Position numbers and translations under genes: made by a program. From Mycobacteriaceae bacterium (GTDB lineage Bacteria > Actinomycetota > Actinomycetes > Mycobacteriales > Mycobacteriaceae), in the NCBI GenBank assembly GCA_019245755.1, contig JAFARC010000061.1, positions 84,638-148,637 of the forward strand: a stretch of 64,000 nucleotides of DNA. The letters run 5' to 3'. Positions 17,850-27,494 of the stretch are shown in pieces. How positions within the stretch are numbered: position 1 is the first letter of the stretch; every line of letters starts with the position of its first letter. The notes beneath the pieces were generated by a model, which worked only from the letters and a program-made list of their open reading frames with translations, was not told the DNA's origin and made no database searches.

Positions 17850-19028
17850 ATGCCTACCCGCGCGTTGCCGTATCCGCTGTTCGATGCGGACAACCACCTG
17901 TATGAGACCCAGGATTCGCTGACCCAGTTCCTGCCCAAGGCGTACCGCGACGTGATCCAGTACGTGCAGGTCAACGGCAGGACGAAAATCGCGATCCGGG
18001 GGCACATCAGCGACTACATCCCGAATCCGACATTCGAGGTGGTGGCCCGCCCCGGCGCGATGGAGGAGTACTTCAAGCACGGCAATCCCGAAGGCAAGAC
18101 CCGGCGGGAGATCTTCGGCGAACCCATGCGCGCGATCCCGGCGTTCCGCGAACCCGGACCGCGTCTGGAGTTGATGAACGAGTTGGGCGTCGACCGGTCA
18201 CTGATGTTCCCGACGCTGGCCAGCCTGGTCGAGGAGCGCATGCGCGACGACCCGGCGCTCATCCATGTCGTGGTGCATGCGCTCAACCAGTGGCTGGACG
18301 AAGTTTGGGGCTTCAACTACCAGGGCCGCATCTTCACCGTGCCGGTGGTCAGCCTGCCGATCGTGGAAAAGGCGATCGAGGAGTTGGACTGGGTCGTGGC
18401 GCGCGGTGCGCGGGCCATCCTAGTCCGGCCGGCCCCGGTGCCCGGCTACCGCGGGCCGCGCTCATTCGCGCTGCCCGAATTCGATCCGTTCTGGCAGCGG
18501 GTCGTCGAGCACGATGTGCTGGTCGCGATGCACTCGTCGGACAGCGGCTACGCCCGGTACACGGCCGAATGGGACGGCGGCGATCGGGAGATGTTGCCGT
18601 TCCAGACCAACGCGTTGGCCATGCTCAACGAATGGCGGCCGGTGCAAGACGCGGTGGCGTCGTGGGTGATTCACGGCGCCCTGTTCCGCTTCGCACAGTT
18701 GAAGGTCGCGGTGATCGAAAACGGCTCGGCTTGGCTGGCGCCGCTGCTGGAAGGCCTGGCCGACGTCTACAAGAAGACGCCGGAGAGTTTCGCAGGCAAC
18801 CCCATCGAGGAGATCAAAAACCGGATTCACGTCAGCCCGTTCTACGAAGAGGGGGTAGGTGATCTGATCGAACTGATCGGCGTGGACCGGGTGCTGTACG
18901 GCTCGGACTATCCGCACCCCGAAGGGCTGGCCCAGCCCACCCACTTCGTCGATGCGCTGCAGCATCTCAGCGTCGAGGACCAGGCCAAGATCATGGGCGG
19001 CAACCTGTCGCGGCTCGTGTCGGTGTGA
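17850..19028 (+). CDS. Amidohydrolase family 2 protein (metal-dependent hydrolase)
   Basis: 392 residues from the ATG at 17850, chosen over 17838 because GGAGG lies 5 nt upstream. TIM-barrel amidohydrolase features: the N-terminal metal site appears as LFDADNHLYE (DxxxH in place of the classic HxH, as in the ACMSD/decarboxylase-like subfamily), a central LVAMHSSDSG and the C-terminal metal Asp in LYGSDYPHPEG. Many mycobacterial paralogues of this subfamily sit in lipid and aromatic degradation clusters as decarboxylases or hydrolases. The stop overlaps the GTG of the next ligase (GTGA), so they form an operon. Confidence 0.88.
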   Translation: MPTRALPYPLFDADNHLYETQDSLTQFLPKAYRDVIQYVQVNGRTKIAIRGHISDYIPNPTFEVVARPGAMEEYFKHGNPEGKTRREIFGEPMRAIPAFREPGPRLELMNELGVDRSLMFPTLASLVEERMRDDPALIHVVVHALNQWLDEVWGFNYQGRIFTVPVVSLPIVEKAIEELDWVVARGARAILVRPAPVPGYRGPRSFALPEFDPFWQRVVEHDVLVAMHSSDSGYARYTAEWDGGDREMLPFQTNALAMLNEWRPVQDAVASWVIHGALFRFAQLKVAVIENGSAWLAPLLEGLADVYKKTPESFAGNPIEEIKNRIHVSPFYEEGVGDLIELIGVDRVLYGSDYPHPEGLAQPTHFVDALQHLSVEDQAKIMGGNLSRLVSV

Positions 19029-20485
19029 GGCGCGCGGCGACGACGCGGCCGGGGGTTGGTGGCTGGCGGACCATCCCGGAGATGGTCCTTTCCGCCGGCG
19101 AGCGGTTCGGTGACGCCGAGGCGGTCGTCGACGGCTTCCGGCGGCTCACCTTCATCGAGTTGACCGACCGGGTGCGCCGTGCCGCGGGCGCTTTCGCGGC
19201 GGCCGGGATCGGCAAGGGCGACCGGGTCGCGATCTGGGCACCCAACTCGGCCGACTGGATCATCGCCGCGTTCGGCCTGGTGACCGCCGGCGGGGTGCTG
19301 GTTCCGGTCAACACCCGGTTGCGGACCGAAGAGGCCGCCGACATCATCGCGCGCAGCGGAGCCAAGGCCGTGCTCGTCGAAAAGGGCTTCCTCGGCAGGG
19401 AATTCACCGTCCCCACCGGCATCGGGGCCATCGATCTGAAATCCGACTTCCTGGAGCGCGGCACGCCGTTGGAGCGCGAGTCGAGCGGCACCGACGTCGC
19501 CGACATCATCTACACCTCCGGCACCACCGGCCGACCCAAGGGCGTGATGATGGATCACCTGCAGACGCTGCGGCTGTACGCGGAGTGGTGCGACCTGGCG
19601 GACCTACGCGAAGGGGACCGCTATCTGGTGGTGAACCCGTTCTTCCACACGTTCGGGTACAAGGCCGGTGCGATCGCGTCGCTGATCCGCGGCGCGACCA
19701 TGGTGCCGGTGGCGGTTTTCGACGTGGACCGCGTGGTGGACCTCGTGGAGCGTGAGCGCATCACGATGCTGCCCGGGCCGCCGACGCTGTACCACGCGCT
19801 GCTGGGGGTGCGCGACAAGGCCAAGCTCGCGTCGTTGCGGGCCGGGGTCACCGGGGCCGCGGACATCCCGGTCGAACTCATCCGCCGCGCCCACAGCGAG
19901 CTGCCGTTTCGGACCATCATGACCGGTTACGGCCTCACCGAGGCCGGCACCGTCACGCTGTCGCGGCCCGGTGATTCGTTCGAGGACATCGCGACAACCG
20001 CCGGGCTGCCCTGCGAGGGCATCGAGGTGCGCATCGCCGACGACGGGGAAGTGCTGGTGCGGGGCTACAGCGTGATGAAGGGCTACCTCGACGACCCGGG
20101 CGCCACCGCGGCGGCGATCGACGAGCAGGGCTGGCTGCACACCGGCGACCTGGGGAATCTGGATGGCGGGGGGCGGCTGCGGATCGTCGGGCGCAAAAAA
20201 GACATGTTCATCGTCGGCGGGTTCAACGCCTACCCGGCCGAAATCGAGGGTTTCCTGCTCGAACATCCCGGCGTCGCGCAGGTCGCGGTGATCGGGGTGC
20301 CCGACGACCGACTCGGGCAGGTCGGCAAGGCCTTCGTTGTTGCGAAGGGAGGGCTGAGCGCCGAGGAGCTGATCGAGTGGAGCCGAAACCGGATGGCGGG
20401 CTTCAAAATTCCCCGCTTCATCGAGTTTCGCGACGAGCTGCCGCTCAACGCCACCGGCAAGGTGGTCAAAGACCGGCTGGGCTGA
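19025..20485 (+). CDS. AMP-forming acyl-CoA synthetase, FadD3-like
   Basis: 486 residues, GTG start overlapping the amidohydrolase stop. Motifs: IYTSGTTGRPKGVMMDH, NPFFHTFGYKAG, TGYGLTEAGTV, LHTGDLGNLDGGG, GRKKDMFIVGGFNAYPAEIE and the catalytic Lys in NATGKVVKDRLG. NPFFH(T/N)FGYKAG plus GGFN(A/V)YPAE closely recalls M. tuberculosis FadD3, which activates the HIP intermediate of cholesterol ring degradation; whether this is FadD3 or a paralogue needs an alignment. The last base directly abuts the stop of the convergent downstream gene (TGA|TCA). Confidence 0.88.
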   Translation: MRRAATTRPGVGGWRTIPEMVLSAGERFGDAEAVVDGFRRLTFIELTDRVRRAAGAFAAAGIGKGDRVAIWAPNSADWIIAAFGLVTAGGVLVPVNTRLRTEEAADIIARSGAKAVLVEKGFLGREFTVPTGIGAIDLKSDFLERGTPLERESSGTDVADIIYTSGTTGRPKGVMMDHLQTLRLYAEWCDLADLREGDRYLVVNPFFHTFGYKAGAIASLIRGATMVPVAVFDVDRVVDLVERERITMLPGPPTLYHALLGVRDKAKLASLRAGVTGAADIPVELIRRAHSELPFRTIMTGYGLTEAGTVTLSRPGDSFEDIATTAGLPCEGIEVRIADDGEVLVRGYSVMKGYLDDPGATAAAIDEQGWLHTGDLGNLDGGGRLRIVGRKKDMFIVGGFNAYPAEIEGFLLEHPGVAQVAVIGVPDDRLGQVGKAFVVAKGGLSAEELIEWSRNRMAGFKIPRFIEFRDELPLNATGKVVKDRLG

Positions 20486-21817
20486 TCAGGCAATCTCGCC
20501 GCCGATAATCGTCGCCGTCACCATGGTGGAGTCGAGCGCGGCCAGCACGTCGCGCGGTGGTGGCTGCAGGACGCACAGGTCGGCGGATGCTCCGGGCGCT
20601 ACCATGCGCGGCTCGGCAGGCCGGTCCGGGCGGCCCAGAAACATCGTCAATGCAGCCCGTGGCGAGATACGTTCGGCGGCAACCAACGTCGCCCCGCTCG
20701 CGGTGGTGCGGTGCACCGCGGCGCGCATCGCCGCCCACGGGTCGCCGTCGCCGAACGGCATGTCGGTGGAGAGCGCCACGTTGATGTGGTGGCGGAGCAG
20801 CGACCGCACGCGCCACAGCTGATGATGCTCGGCGCGGGGGATCTCGACCAGGTACGCGTCACCGCGCTCCGCCACGAAGTTGGGCTGGGTCACCACCGTG
20901 ACACCCAGCGCGGCCAGATCGTCGAGGACGTCGTCGGGAACCACCGCGGCATGCTCGATGCGGTCGAGAGGGTGTGCTCCCACGGATCGCAGCGCTGCGA
21001 GGGTGACAACCAGCTGACTGTCGGTGACGCAGTGCACCGCGACCGGCCGCCGGGCGCCGTGGCATCGGCGGACGACGGTTGTCAGCCGGTCGAGATCGAG
21101 CGAGTCGTCGTCGAGAATGATCTTGTGCGGCCCCACTGTGATGCCCGGCGAGGCGCCGACGCCCACCTCGGCCATGCAGTGCAGCCGCTGGCGCAGCTCG
21201 CCGGATCGGCAAGCGGTTCCGAGGGATTCGACGTCGGCGGCACCGTGACCGGGGGTGGCGTCGGTGACACCGGTGACGCCGAAGCCGAGCAGGCGCCGCG
21301 ACACCCGGTGCAGCGAGGGTTCGCGCTGCGGCGGAAGATGCGCCCAGTCGCCGCCCGTGCGGAACAGCCGTCCATCCGGGTGATCGGGCAGGCCGATGTG
21401 TTTGAGGCCGGTGGTGTTGAGAATCCACAGCGCGCCGCTGCGGTGCTGCACCCGGATCGGCGCGGTGGGCGAAATCTCATCCAGCACCGCCCGATCCAGC
21501 GGGCCGGCGACCGACTCGTGGTAGCCGACGGCGCGGATCCAGCCGTCGCTGTCGGGTTGGGCGCACGACAGCGCCCGGGCGACGTCGTCACGGCAGCGGG
21601 CATGCGGCGGCCCGACGGGCACGGACTCCAGCGCGGCGGCGGCCGCGCGCAGATGCAGGTGATGGTCGTGCAAGCCCGGGATCAGCGTGCCGTGTGCGGC
21701 GTCGAGAACATCCTCGCCGCGTTCGGGAGTCAGTTCGGCGGCGACCTCGGTGATGCACCGGCCCAGCCTGACATCGACGACCGTGCCGTCGAGCAGTGCG
21801 GCCTGCCGGATCAGCAT
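20486..21817 (-). CDS. Amidohydrolase (YtcJ/DUF-type, PF07969-like)
   Basis: 443 residues from the ATG at 21817. Motifs of the metal-dependent amidohydrolase superfamily: N-terminal HxH in LIPGLHDHHLHLRAAA, a central metal His in PVAVHCVTDSQ, DRIEHAAVV and the C-terminal Asp in INVALSTDMPFGDGDPW, then a small beta-sandwich domain ending VTATIIGGEIA. This type hydrolyses C-N bonds of unknown small substrates. The start overlaps the CoA-transferase stop by 7 nt, so it is the last gene of a three-gene minus-strand operon (crotonase, CoA transferase, amidohydrolase). Confidence 0.85.
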   Translation of the reverse strand: MLIRQAALLDGTVVDVRLGRCITEVAAELTPERGEDVLDAAHGTLIPGLHDHHLHLRAAAAALESVPVGPPHARCRDDVARALSCAQPDSDGWIRAVGYHESVAGPLDRAVLDEISPTAPIRVQHRSGALWILNTTGLKHIGLPDHPDGRLFRTGGDWAHLPPQREPSLHRVSRRLLGFGVTGVTDATPGHGAADVESLGTACRSGELRQRLHCMAEVGVGASPGITVGPHKIILDDDSLDLDRLTTVVRRCHGARRPVAVHCVTDSQLVVTLAALRSVGAHPLDRIEHAAVVPDDVLDDLAALGVTVVTQPNFVAERGDAYLVEIPRAEHHQLWRVRSLLRHHINVALSTDMPFGDGDPWAAMRAAVHRTTASGATLVAAERISPRAALTMFLGRPDRPAEPRMVAPGASADLCVLQPPPRDVLAALDSTMVTATIIGGEIA

Positions 21818-23001
21818 CGGGCCGCCAGCCGTTCGGCGACCATGCGCCGCACCGCCGCGTTGTCGGCGCCCAGTACGGGTCCGGCGGTCGCGGTGGCGGG
21901 GGGGCGCGGCGGCAGCACTTCGCACCGTGACTCGCTTGGGCTCGTCGGCAGCGCGGCGTAGGCCGCCGCCACTGCGGCCAGCGAAAACTCGATCAGCTCT
22001 CCGCCGCCGCGGGACAGTGAATCCGCCACCGCCGCGGCGGCCTCCAGGCCGGTGAGTGGATCGGCGATGGCATCAGCACAGAACACCGGGTCGTCGCGCC
22101 GGCCGCCGACCAGGCCGCCGGACACCGCGGCATCGTCGCCGAACGCCACCAGGTTCGCGTGCTGGGGGTCGGCGCCGTGGCCGGTGATGCGCAGCCATAC
22201 CCGGCCCGGACGGTAGGCAACGTCGTGCGGCCCCAGACCGCGGCGGGCAAGCGCGGCCGGCCGGGAACCCTCGATCACCACGTCAGCGACGGCGAGGAGG
22301 TCACGAAGCGCGCCGGTATCGCGCTCGAAATCCACGGCGTAGGAGAGCTTTCCGGAGTTCACCCAATCGAAGAACGGTCTGGGGCCCAGCCGGGTGCCGT
22401 CGGGGCGGCGGGTGCTTTCCACTTTGACGACGTTGGCGCCGCCTTGGGCGAGCAGTCGTCCGCACAGCGGGCCAGCCCACAGCGGGCTCAGGTCGGCGAC
22501 GATCGGGTTGGCCGACGGTGTGGCCCGCGGGCCGATGACCCGGACTCGCGGCGGCGCGGCGGCGGTTTCTGCGAGCGTGGCCGCGGGGAGGTCGAGCAGC
22601 CGGGCCCGCGCGGTCACCTCGGCCGCGGATCGCCGCGCCGCCCAGCACCGGATGGCGCGCCACGGGTCGTCGGGCAGAGTCTCGGTTTGCAGCAACGCCG
22701 GGACCGCATCGATGTCGTCGGGACGGGACAGGGTGATCGCGCACCACCCGTCCACGGCGGCCAGCAGCCGCGACGCCCCGCCCGCGGACACACGACCGCC
22801 GCGGGTCAGGCCCAGAAGTGCGGCACGACCAGTCAACATCGTCGGCACGTGCACGGTGACGCAGGTGGCGGCCAGCAGCCGGTCGGCAATCCGCTGGGCC
22901 CGGCTCAGGATGGCAGCGCGGCTGAAGTCGGGCGGACCGTCGGGCCGGCCGGTCAACCAGGCCAGCCCGCCAGCACCCCATTGCGATTCGACCGGGCTCA
23001 C
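21811..23001 (-). CDS. CaiB/BaiF family (class III) CoA-transferase-like, permuted layout
   Basis: 396 residues, GTG start overlapping the upstream crotonase stop. The class III CoA-transferase core begins only near residue 155: IVADLSPLWAGPLCGRLLAQ, GANVVKVES, then AVADVVIEGSRPAALARRGL, GRVWLRITGHGA and GGGELIEFSLAAVAAAYAAL. The first ~150 residues (GWCAITLSRPDDIDAVPALL, then a helical pair) look like the part that normally comes after the core, so the domains appear circularly permuted. A similar order is seen at 55598-57205. The predicted role is CoA transfer between carboxylic acids, but the catalytic Asp is not assigned with confidence. Confidence 0.78.
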   Translation of the reverse strand: MSPVESQWGAGGLAWLTGRPDGPPDFSRAAILSRAQRIADRLLAATCVTVHVPTMLTGRAALLGLTRGGRVSAGGASRLLAAVDGWCAITLSRPDDIDAVPALLQTETLPDDPWRAIRCWAARRSAAEVTARARLLDLPAATLAETAAAPPRVRVIGPRATPSANPIVADLSPLWAGPLCGRLLAQGGANVVKVESTRRPDGTRLGPRPFFDWVNSGKLSYAVDFERDTGALRDLLAVADVVIEGSRPAALARRGLGPHDVAYRPGRVWLRITGHGADPQHANLVAFGDDAAVSGGLVGGRRDDPVFCADAIADPLTGLEAAAAVADSLSRGGGELIEFSLAAVAAAYAALPTSPSESRCEVLPPRPPATATAGPVLGADNAAVRRMVAERLAARC

Positions 23002-23954
23002 CGCGGCCCGACTTCGTCAACCAGGCCCCAGCGCAGCGCCGTTGGCGCGTCAATGGTTCGTCCCGACAGCACCAGGTACGCGGTGCGCCACCTGCCGATG
23101 CGGCGCGTGATGCTGACCGTACCGCCCGCCCCGGGCAGCAGGCCGATGCCGAGCTCCGGCAGCCCCAGCACGGCATCCGGATGGGCGAGCACCCGGCCGC
23201 AGTACGCCGCCATCTCCAAGCCGCTGCCGAGCACCCGACCGTGAACCTCGGCGCGGCACCGCGGCCCAAGCCGACGGGTCAGCTCGTCGATCGACAATGC
23301 CGGGCTGTAGCGGGACCGCGCCAGGTGTGCCGACGGGGGGTCGGTGAAGGTCCCGAACTCGGCCAGGTCACCCCCACTGCAGAACGACGGGCCGTTTCCG
23401 GTCAACACCACCTCGTCGATCGACGGATCCAACCGGGCGACCGTGAGGGCCTCCAACAGGGCGGCGCGCATCTCGGTGCTGAACGCGTTGTGGCGCTGCG
23501 GCCGGTTGAATCGGATGCGCAAGGTGTCGCCGTCGCGGTCGGATTGCACCGGTGACACGCTGCCCGGCATCGTTGCGGCGCCGCGTTCGGCCAACCAACG
23601 GGCAAACTCGGGTCCGGCCTGCAACGTCGAATACGCCAGCGATTCGGTGATCACCCCGGTCAGGGCGGGCGCGTTCGGATCGACCGAGCGCAGCACGTCG
23701 TCGCACAGTGCCGCCGCCTGCGGCCAGCGCTGGAGCCGTCCGCAGAGGTCGGCGAGCGTGGCGGCGAGCGATTCGACCGTGATCACCCGGCGATCGTCGG
23801 TGTGGCGGTCGGTGAGGGTGAACGTGGCCCGATCCAGCCAGTACCGGGCCCGCGGTGTCGACAGATCCGAACCCGACGCGATGATCACGCCGGGCACATC
23901 GGTCACGCAATCCGGCGGGTCGGTCAGGTTGACGACGCTAGCCGGAAACGTCAT
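22998..23954 (-). CDS. Enoyl-CoA hydratase/isomerase-like protein with N-terminal extension
   Basis: 318 residues. Residues 1 to about 135 are a separate N-terminal region with no family I recognise (it contains LRSVDPNAPALTGVI). The crotonase fold starts at GDTLRIRFNRPQRHNAFSTE. Oxyanion segments are GNGPSFCSGGDLAEF and GRVLGSGLEMAAYC; LGLPELGIGLLPGAGGT supplies the second Glu position. The protein stops soon after ALRWGLVDEV, about 50 residues earlier than typical crotonases, so the C-terminal trimerisation helices are missing or shortened. It overlaps the CoA-transferase gene by 4 nt (GTGA) and is first in that minus-strand operon. Confidence 0.8.
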   Translation of the reverse strand: MTFPASVVNLTDPPDCVTDVPGVIIASGSDLSTPRARYWLDRATFTLTDRHTDDRRVITVESLAATLADLCGRLQRWPQAAALCDDVLRSVDPNAPALTGVITESLAYSTLQAGPEFARWLAERGAATMPGSVSPVQSDRDGDTLRIRFNRPQRHNAFSTEMRAALLEALTVARLDPSIDEVVLTGNGPSFCSGGDLAEFGTFTDPPSAHLARSRYSPALSIDELTRRLGPRCRAEVHGRVLGSGLEMAAYCGRVLAHPDAVLGLPELGIGLLPGAGGTVSITRRIGRWRTAYLVLSGRTIDAPTALRWGLVDEVGPR

Positions 23955-24015
23955 TTCCGCACGTCAACATGGGATCATGGTTCGAACGCGGGCGCGATAT
24001 GGTAGCGCCATACTC

Positions 24016-24036
24016 GAGGATGATAACGTCATTCTC
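24016..24036. promoter_or_regulatory. Imperfect palindrome in divergent promoter gap
   Basis: The 231-bp gap between the crotonase start (23954) and the Mce-associated start (24186) holds a 21-bp near-palindrome centred at 24026. ATGA (24020-24023) pairs with TCAT (24029-24032) and GAG pairs with CTC outside, with one mismatch between; the 5-base centre is TAACG. It is 62 bp from the minus-strand start and may serve both directions. Confidence 0.4.
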
Positions 24037-24185
24037 ACCACCCAGGACCACAAACAGAGGACGTGGTATGCCGGTGCTAGTTACGCGGCGCGGCCCCCGG
24101 CGGGGTATAGGCTGCGTCGGTATCTCTGCAGCGCTCGAGGTGGTGGTCACGATGGTTGGATCCGGCATCGGATATCGAGGGCCCG

Positions 24186-25085
24186 ATGGCTGAGAACAAG
24201 ACTAACGGGACCGCCCGGCTGAACCGAACGGACACGAAGGGCGACGCCGCGGCGGACGCGCTGGCGATGGCCGAAGAAGCCGAGGCGGAAGCCGCAGAGG
24301 CGGACGCGCTGGCCGCCGCGGCCCGCGCCCGGGCGCGGGCCATCCGGCTGCGCAGGCAGGCCGCATCGGCGGAGGACCCCGCCGAAGGCGGCGCAACGGC
24401 CGCGGCAACCGCCACCGAGGTGGTGCCCGCGCCGGCCGAGAAGGACGCCGGGGACGACGCGCAAGGCACGCACGACGGCCACGCGGAAGGCGCGGACGGC
24501 GGCGCGGCGGACGGCGCGGACGGCGCGGACGTCGCCGAAGGGGAAGTCACCGGCGCGGCGGTCACCGAAGCCAAGCGGTCATGGCGTCGCGTGCCCAGTC
24601 GCCGGGTGCTGGCCAGGGTCGCGCTCGGGGTCACGATCGGGCTGATCTGCGCGTTGCTGGCGGCGAGCGGATCCATGGTGTGGCAGCACCGCAGCGCTGC
24701 TGCCGAGCGCCACCGCTCGGCAGAGTTCGCGGCGGCGGCCAGGCAGGGTGTCGTCAGCTTGATGACGCTGGACTTCAACCACGCCAAAGCGGATGTGCAG
24801 CGCGTACTGGACAATTCGACCGGCGAGTTCAGGGACGACTTTCAAAGCCGCGCAGATGACTTCACCAAGGTGGTGCAAGACTCCAAAGTCATCACCAAGG
24901 GCACCGTGAACGCCACAGCCGTCCAATCGATGCACGGCGACTCGGCGGTGGTACTCGTCGCCGCGGCATCGCAGGTGACGAATGCCACCGGCGCGCAAAA
25001 CGAACCGCGAGCATGGCGGCTGAGCGTGACGGTGCAACGCGACGGTGGGCAGATCAAGATGTCGAAAGTGGTGTTCGTGCCGTGA
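24186..25085 (+). CDS. Mce-associated membrane protein
   Basis: 299 residues from the ATG at 24186 (MAENKTNGT); an ATG at 24156 is possible but lacks a better ribosome site. It begins with an Ala/Glu/Arg-rich helix (residues 20-60) and a low-complexity Gly/Ala/Asp segment (about 75-125). One membrane helix ([18 protein letters not shown]) and an outer NTF2-like domain ending [10 protein letters not shown] follow. Closely similar in layout to the protein at 11933-12595 (shared SAEFAAAAR, DFxxAxxxVQRVxDxSTGxF). Such proteins bind and stabilise Mce complexes. The stop overlaps the next start (GTGA). Confidence 0.87.
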   Translation: MAENKTNGTARLNRTDTKGDAAADALAMAEEAEAEAAEADALAAAARARARAIRLRRQAASAEDPAEGGATAAATATEVVPAPAEKDAGDDAQGTHDGHAEGADGGAADGADGADVAEGEVTGAAVTEAKRSWRRVPSRRVLARVALGVTIGLICALLAASGSMVWQHRSAAAERHRSAEFAAAARQGVVSLMTLDFNHAKADVQRVLDNSTGEFRDDFQSRADDFTKVVQDSKVITKGTVNATAVQSMHGDSAVVLVAAASQVTNATGAQNEPRAWRLSVTVQRDGGQIKMSKVVFVP

Positions 25086-25651
25086 CCACCGAGCAGGAAG
25101 TGGACGAGGTCGAAGAGCCGACCGCCGAGGAGCCGGTTAGCCTCGCGGGCCGGGTGCTCCGTTGGTGCGCGGCCAGAGGGCTGCCGTTGCTTCTAGCGGT
25201 GCTGCTCGTCGGCGCCGCGGCGTTGAGTGCCGGACTGTACTTCTCCCAATATCGAACCGACCAACAAACCGGCTCGGCGGCCGAGCACTCCGCGATCGCG
25301 GCCGCGTCCGACGGGACAGTGGCGCTGCTGTCGTACTCCCCGGACAGCCTCGACCGCGACTTCTCGGCCGCCAAGGCGCATCTGACCGGTGACTTCCTGT
25401 CCTACTACAACCAGTTCACCCAGCAGATCGTGGAACCCGCCGCCAAACAGAAGGGCGTGAAGACATCTGCCGCGGTGGTTCAGTCCGCTGTGTCGGAGCT
25501 GCATCCCGACCGGGCCGTGGTGCTGCTGTTCATCAACCAGACCACCACGAGCACCGAAAAGCCGGACCCGTCACTGTCGGCCAGTAGCGTGCTGGTGACG
25601 CTGACGAAAGTCAACGGCGCCTGGCTCATTTCGAAGTTCGACCCGGTGTAG
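25082..25651 (+). CDS. Mce-associated membrane protein, second of pair
   Basis: 189 residues from the GTG at 25082. An acidic N-terminus, one membrane helix ([20 protein letters not shown]) and an outer domain ending [13 protein letters not shown], the NTF2-like layout of Mam proteins. Paired Mam genes with a GTGA overlap follow most mce operons; here they are about 13 kb from the mce genes, separated by the lipid catabolism cluster. An acyl-CoA ligase follows after 14 bp. Confidence 0.87.
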   Translation: MTTEQEVDEVEEPTAEEPVSLAGRVLRWCAARGLPLLLAVLLVGAAALSAGLYFSQYRTDQQTGSAAEHSAIAAASDGTVALLSYSPDSLDRDFSAAKAHLTGDFLSYYNQFTQQIVEPAAKQKGVKTSAAVVQSAVSELHPDRAVVLLFINQTTTSTEKPDPSLSASSVLVTLTKVNGAWLISKFDPV

Positions 25652-25665
25652 GCCGGTAGCACAGC

Positions 25666-27165
25666 ATGACTATTTCGCTATTACTCGAGATGGCGGTGTC
25701 GGGCAATCCGGACCGGTTGGCGCTGGTGTCCGACGACGTGCGGCTGACCGTCGGGGAGCTGAACGCGCTGGCCGACGGGTGTGCCGGCGCTCTGGTCGGA
25801 TCGGGTCCGCGCACGGTGGCCTACGTCGGCACCGGCGGCGTGATGTTGCCGCTGCTGATCTTCGCGTCGGCGCGTGCCGCGCTGCCGTTCAGCCCACTGA
25901 ACTATCGGCTGAGCGGCGAGGCGCTGCGGGAACTGATCGATCGGCTGGACGAGCCACTGGTGGTGTGCGACAGCGAGTATCGCGACGTCGCTGAGGACGC
26001 CGCGACGAAGATCATCGAATCACAGGACTTGCTGTCGGCCGCGCGCACCAGCAACCCCGTCTCGTTATTCCCCGATCCCGACGACGTTGCGGTGCTGCTG
26101 TTCACCTCCGGTACCACGTCGCGACCCAAGGCCGTCGAACTCTCACACAACAACCTCACCGGTTATGTCACCGGGACCGTCGAATTCGACTCCGCAGCCC
26201 CCGACGACGCCGTCTTGATCTGTGTGCCGCCGTACCACATCGCCGGTGTGAGCGCGGCGCTGTCCAACCTCTACGCCGGCCGCAAGATGGTGTATCAGCG
26301 CAACTTCGAGCCGAAGGACTGGATCCGGCTGGTGAACGCGGAGTCGGTCACCAATGCGACCGTGGTGCCCACGATGCTCAACCGAATCGTCACGGAGCTC
26401 GAACGCAATCCGGTGCCGGTGCCCACACTGCGCAGCCTGGCCTACGGCGGATCGAAGGTAGCGCCGCCGCTGCTGCGCAAGGCACTCGAGTTGCTGCCCG
26501 ACGTCGGCTTCGTCAATGCCTACGGGTTGACCGAAACCAGTTCGACGATCGCGGTGCTCACAGCGCAGGATCACCGGGCCGCGCAAACCGCGACCGACGA
26601 AATGGTCAGAAAGCGGCTGGCTTCGGTGGGGCAACCGGTACCCGGCATCGAGGTGGAGATCCGCGGCGACGACGGCGAGGTCCTCGACCGCGGACAGGTC
26701 GGCGAACTGTTCGTCCGCGGTCCCCAGGTGTCCGGGAGATACGCCGAGATCGGTTCCGTCCTCGACGAAAACGGCTGGTTCCCCACCCGGGACAGCGCCA
26801 TGCTGGACCAGGACGGCTATCTGTTCATCACCGGGCGAGCCGACGACACCATCATCAGGGGCGGCGAAAACGTCGCACCTGCCGAAGTCGAGGACGTCCT
26901 CGTCGAACATCCCGCGGTGCGCGAGGTCGCGGTCGTCGGGATCGAGGATCCCGAGTGGGGACAGATCATCGCCGCGGTCGTGGTGCCGGAGTACGGCACG
27001 ACCCCAGACCCCGAGGAACTGCGCGACCATGTCCGCAAGGCGCTGAGAGGTTCCCGCACCCCCGACCGGGTGGTGTTTCGCCAACAGCTGCCGGTGACGC
27101 CGACGGGGAAGGTGCTCCGGCGTGAACTGGTCAACGACCTTACCGGTGAGCGAGCCGGACGATAG
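25666..27165 (+). CDS. AMP-forming acyl-CoA synthetase (FadD-like)
   Basis: 499 residues. ANL motifs: LLFTSGTTSRPKAVELSHNN, VPPYHIAG, FVNAYGLTETSSTIAVL, FPTRDSAMLDQDGYLFITG, RADDTIIRGGENVAPAEVE and the C-terminal Lys in TPTGKVLRRELV. The hinge reads PTRDSA instead of the usual (H/R)TGD(I/L), a less common variant. It lies 14 bp after the Mce-associated pair and 21 bp before two small genes of unknown function, probably all on one transcript. The acid it activates is unknown. Confidence 0.9.
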   Translation: MTISLLLEMAVSGNPDRLALVSDDVRLTVGELNALADGCAGALVGSGPRTVAYVGTGGVMLPLLIFASARAALPFSPLNYRLSGEALRELIDRLDEPLVVCDSEYRDVAEDAATKIIESQDLLSAARTSNPVSLFPDPDDVAVLLFTSGTTSRPKAVELSHNNLTGYVTGTVEFDSAAPDDAVLICVPPYHIAGVSAALSNLYAGRKMVYQRNFEPKDWIRLVNAESVTNATVVPTMLNRIVTELERNPVPVPTLRSLAYGGSKVAPPLLRKALELLPDVGFVNAYGLTETSSTIAVLTAQDHRAAQTATDEMVRKRLASVGQPVPGIEVEIRGDDGEVLDRGQVGELFVRGPQVSGRYAEIGSVLDENGWFPTRDSAMLDQDGYLFITGRADDTIIRGGENVAPAEVEDVLVEHPAVREVAVVGIEDPEWGQIIAAVVVPEYGTTPDPEELRDHVRKALRGSRTPDRVVFRQQLPVTPTGKVLRRELVNDLTGERAGR

Positions 27166-27186
27166 TACGAGGATGAAGGGACAAAG

Positions 27187-27489
27187 ATGATCAAGACGGG
27201 CACGCGCCTGCGCAGCCAGGTCTGTGACACGCAGGTCATCGTGGTGAGGGCCAGCGAGCGGCTCGACGACCTGCGCGCCGGCGGCGTTCCAATGCTGCCA
27301 CTCGACGCCGAGATCGCAGGCGGCGCAACGCTGAATCCAGAGTTCTCCGGGGGCACCCTGATGGGGAAACGCTACGTGGACGAATCCGGCGCCGAGGTTC
27401 TGGTCACCAAGGCCGGCGCCGGCGCGCTGAGCGTGGGCGAGGAGCCCCTGACGCTGAAGGAAGCAAAACCGCTGCCCGCCAGCGATTAG
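27187..27489 (+). CDS. Conserved small protein of unknown function
   Basis: 100 residues, ATG start with GAAGGGAC upstream. Near the start is an ASERLDDLRAGGVPML segment, followed by short beta-type sequence (GKRYVDESGAEVLVTKAGAG). No signal peptide, membrane helix or catalytic motif is visible. It sits 21 bp after an acyl-CoA ligase and 5 bp before a second unknown gene, so a role linked to the ligase is likely. I cannot name a function. Confidence 0.65.
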   Translation: MIKTGTRLRSQVCDTQVIVVRASERLDDLRAGGVPMLPLDAEIAGGATLNPEFSGGTLMGKRYVDESGAEVLVTKAGAGALSVGEEPLTLKEAKPLPASD

Positions 27490-27494
27490 GGTCG

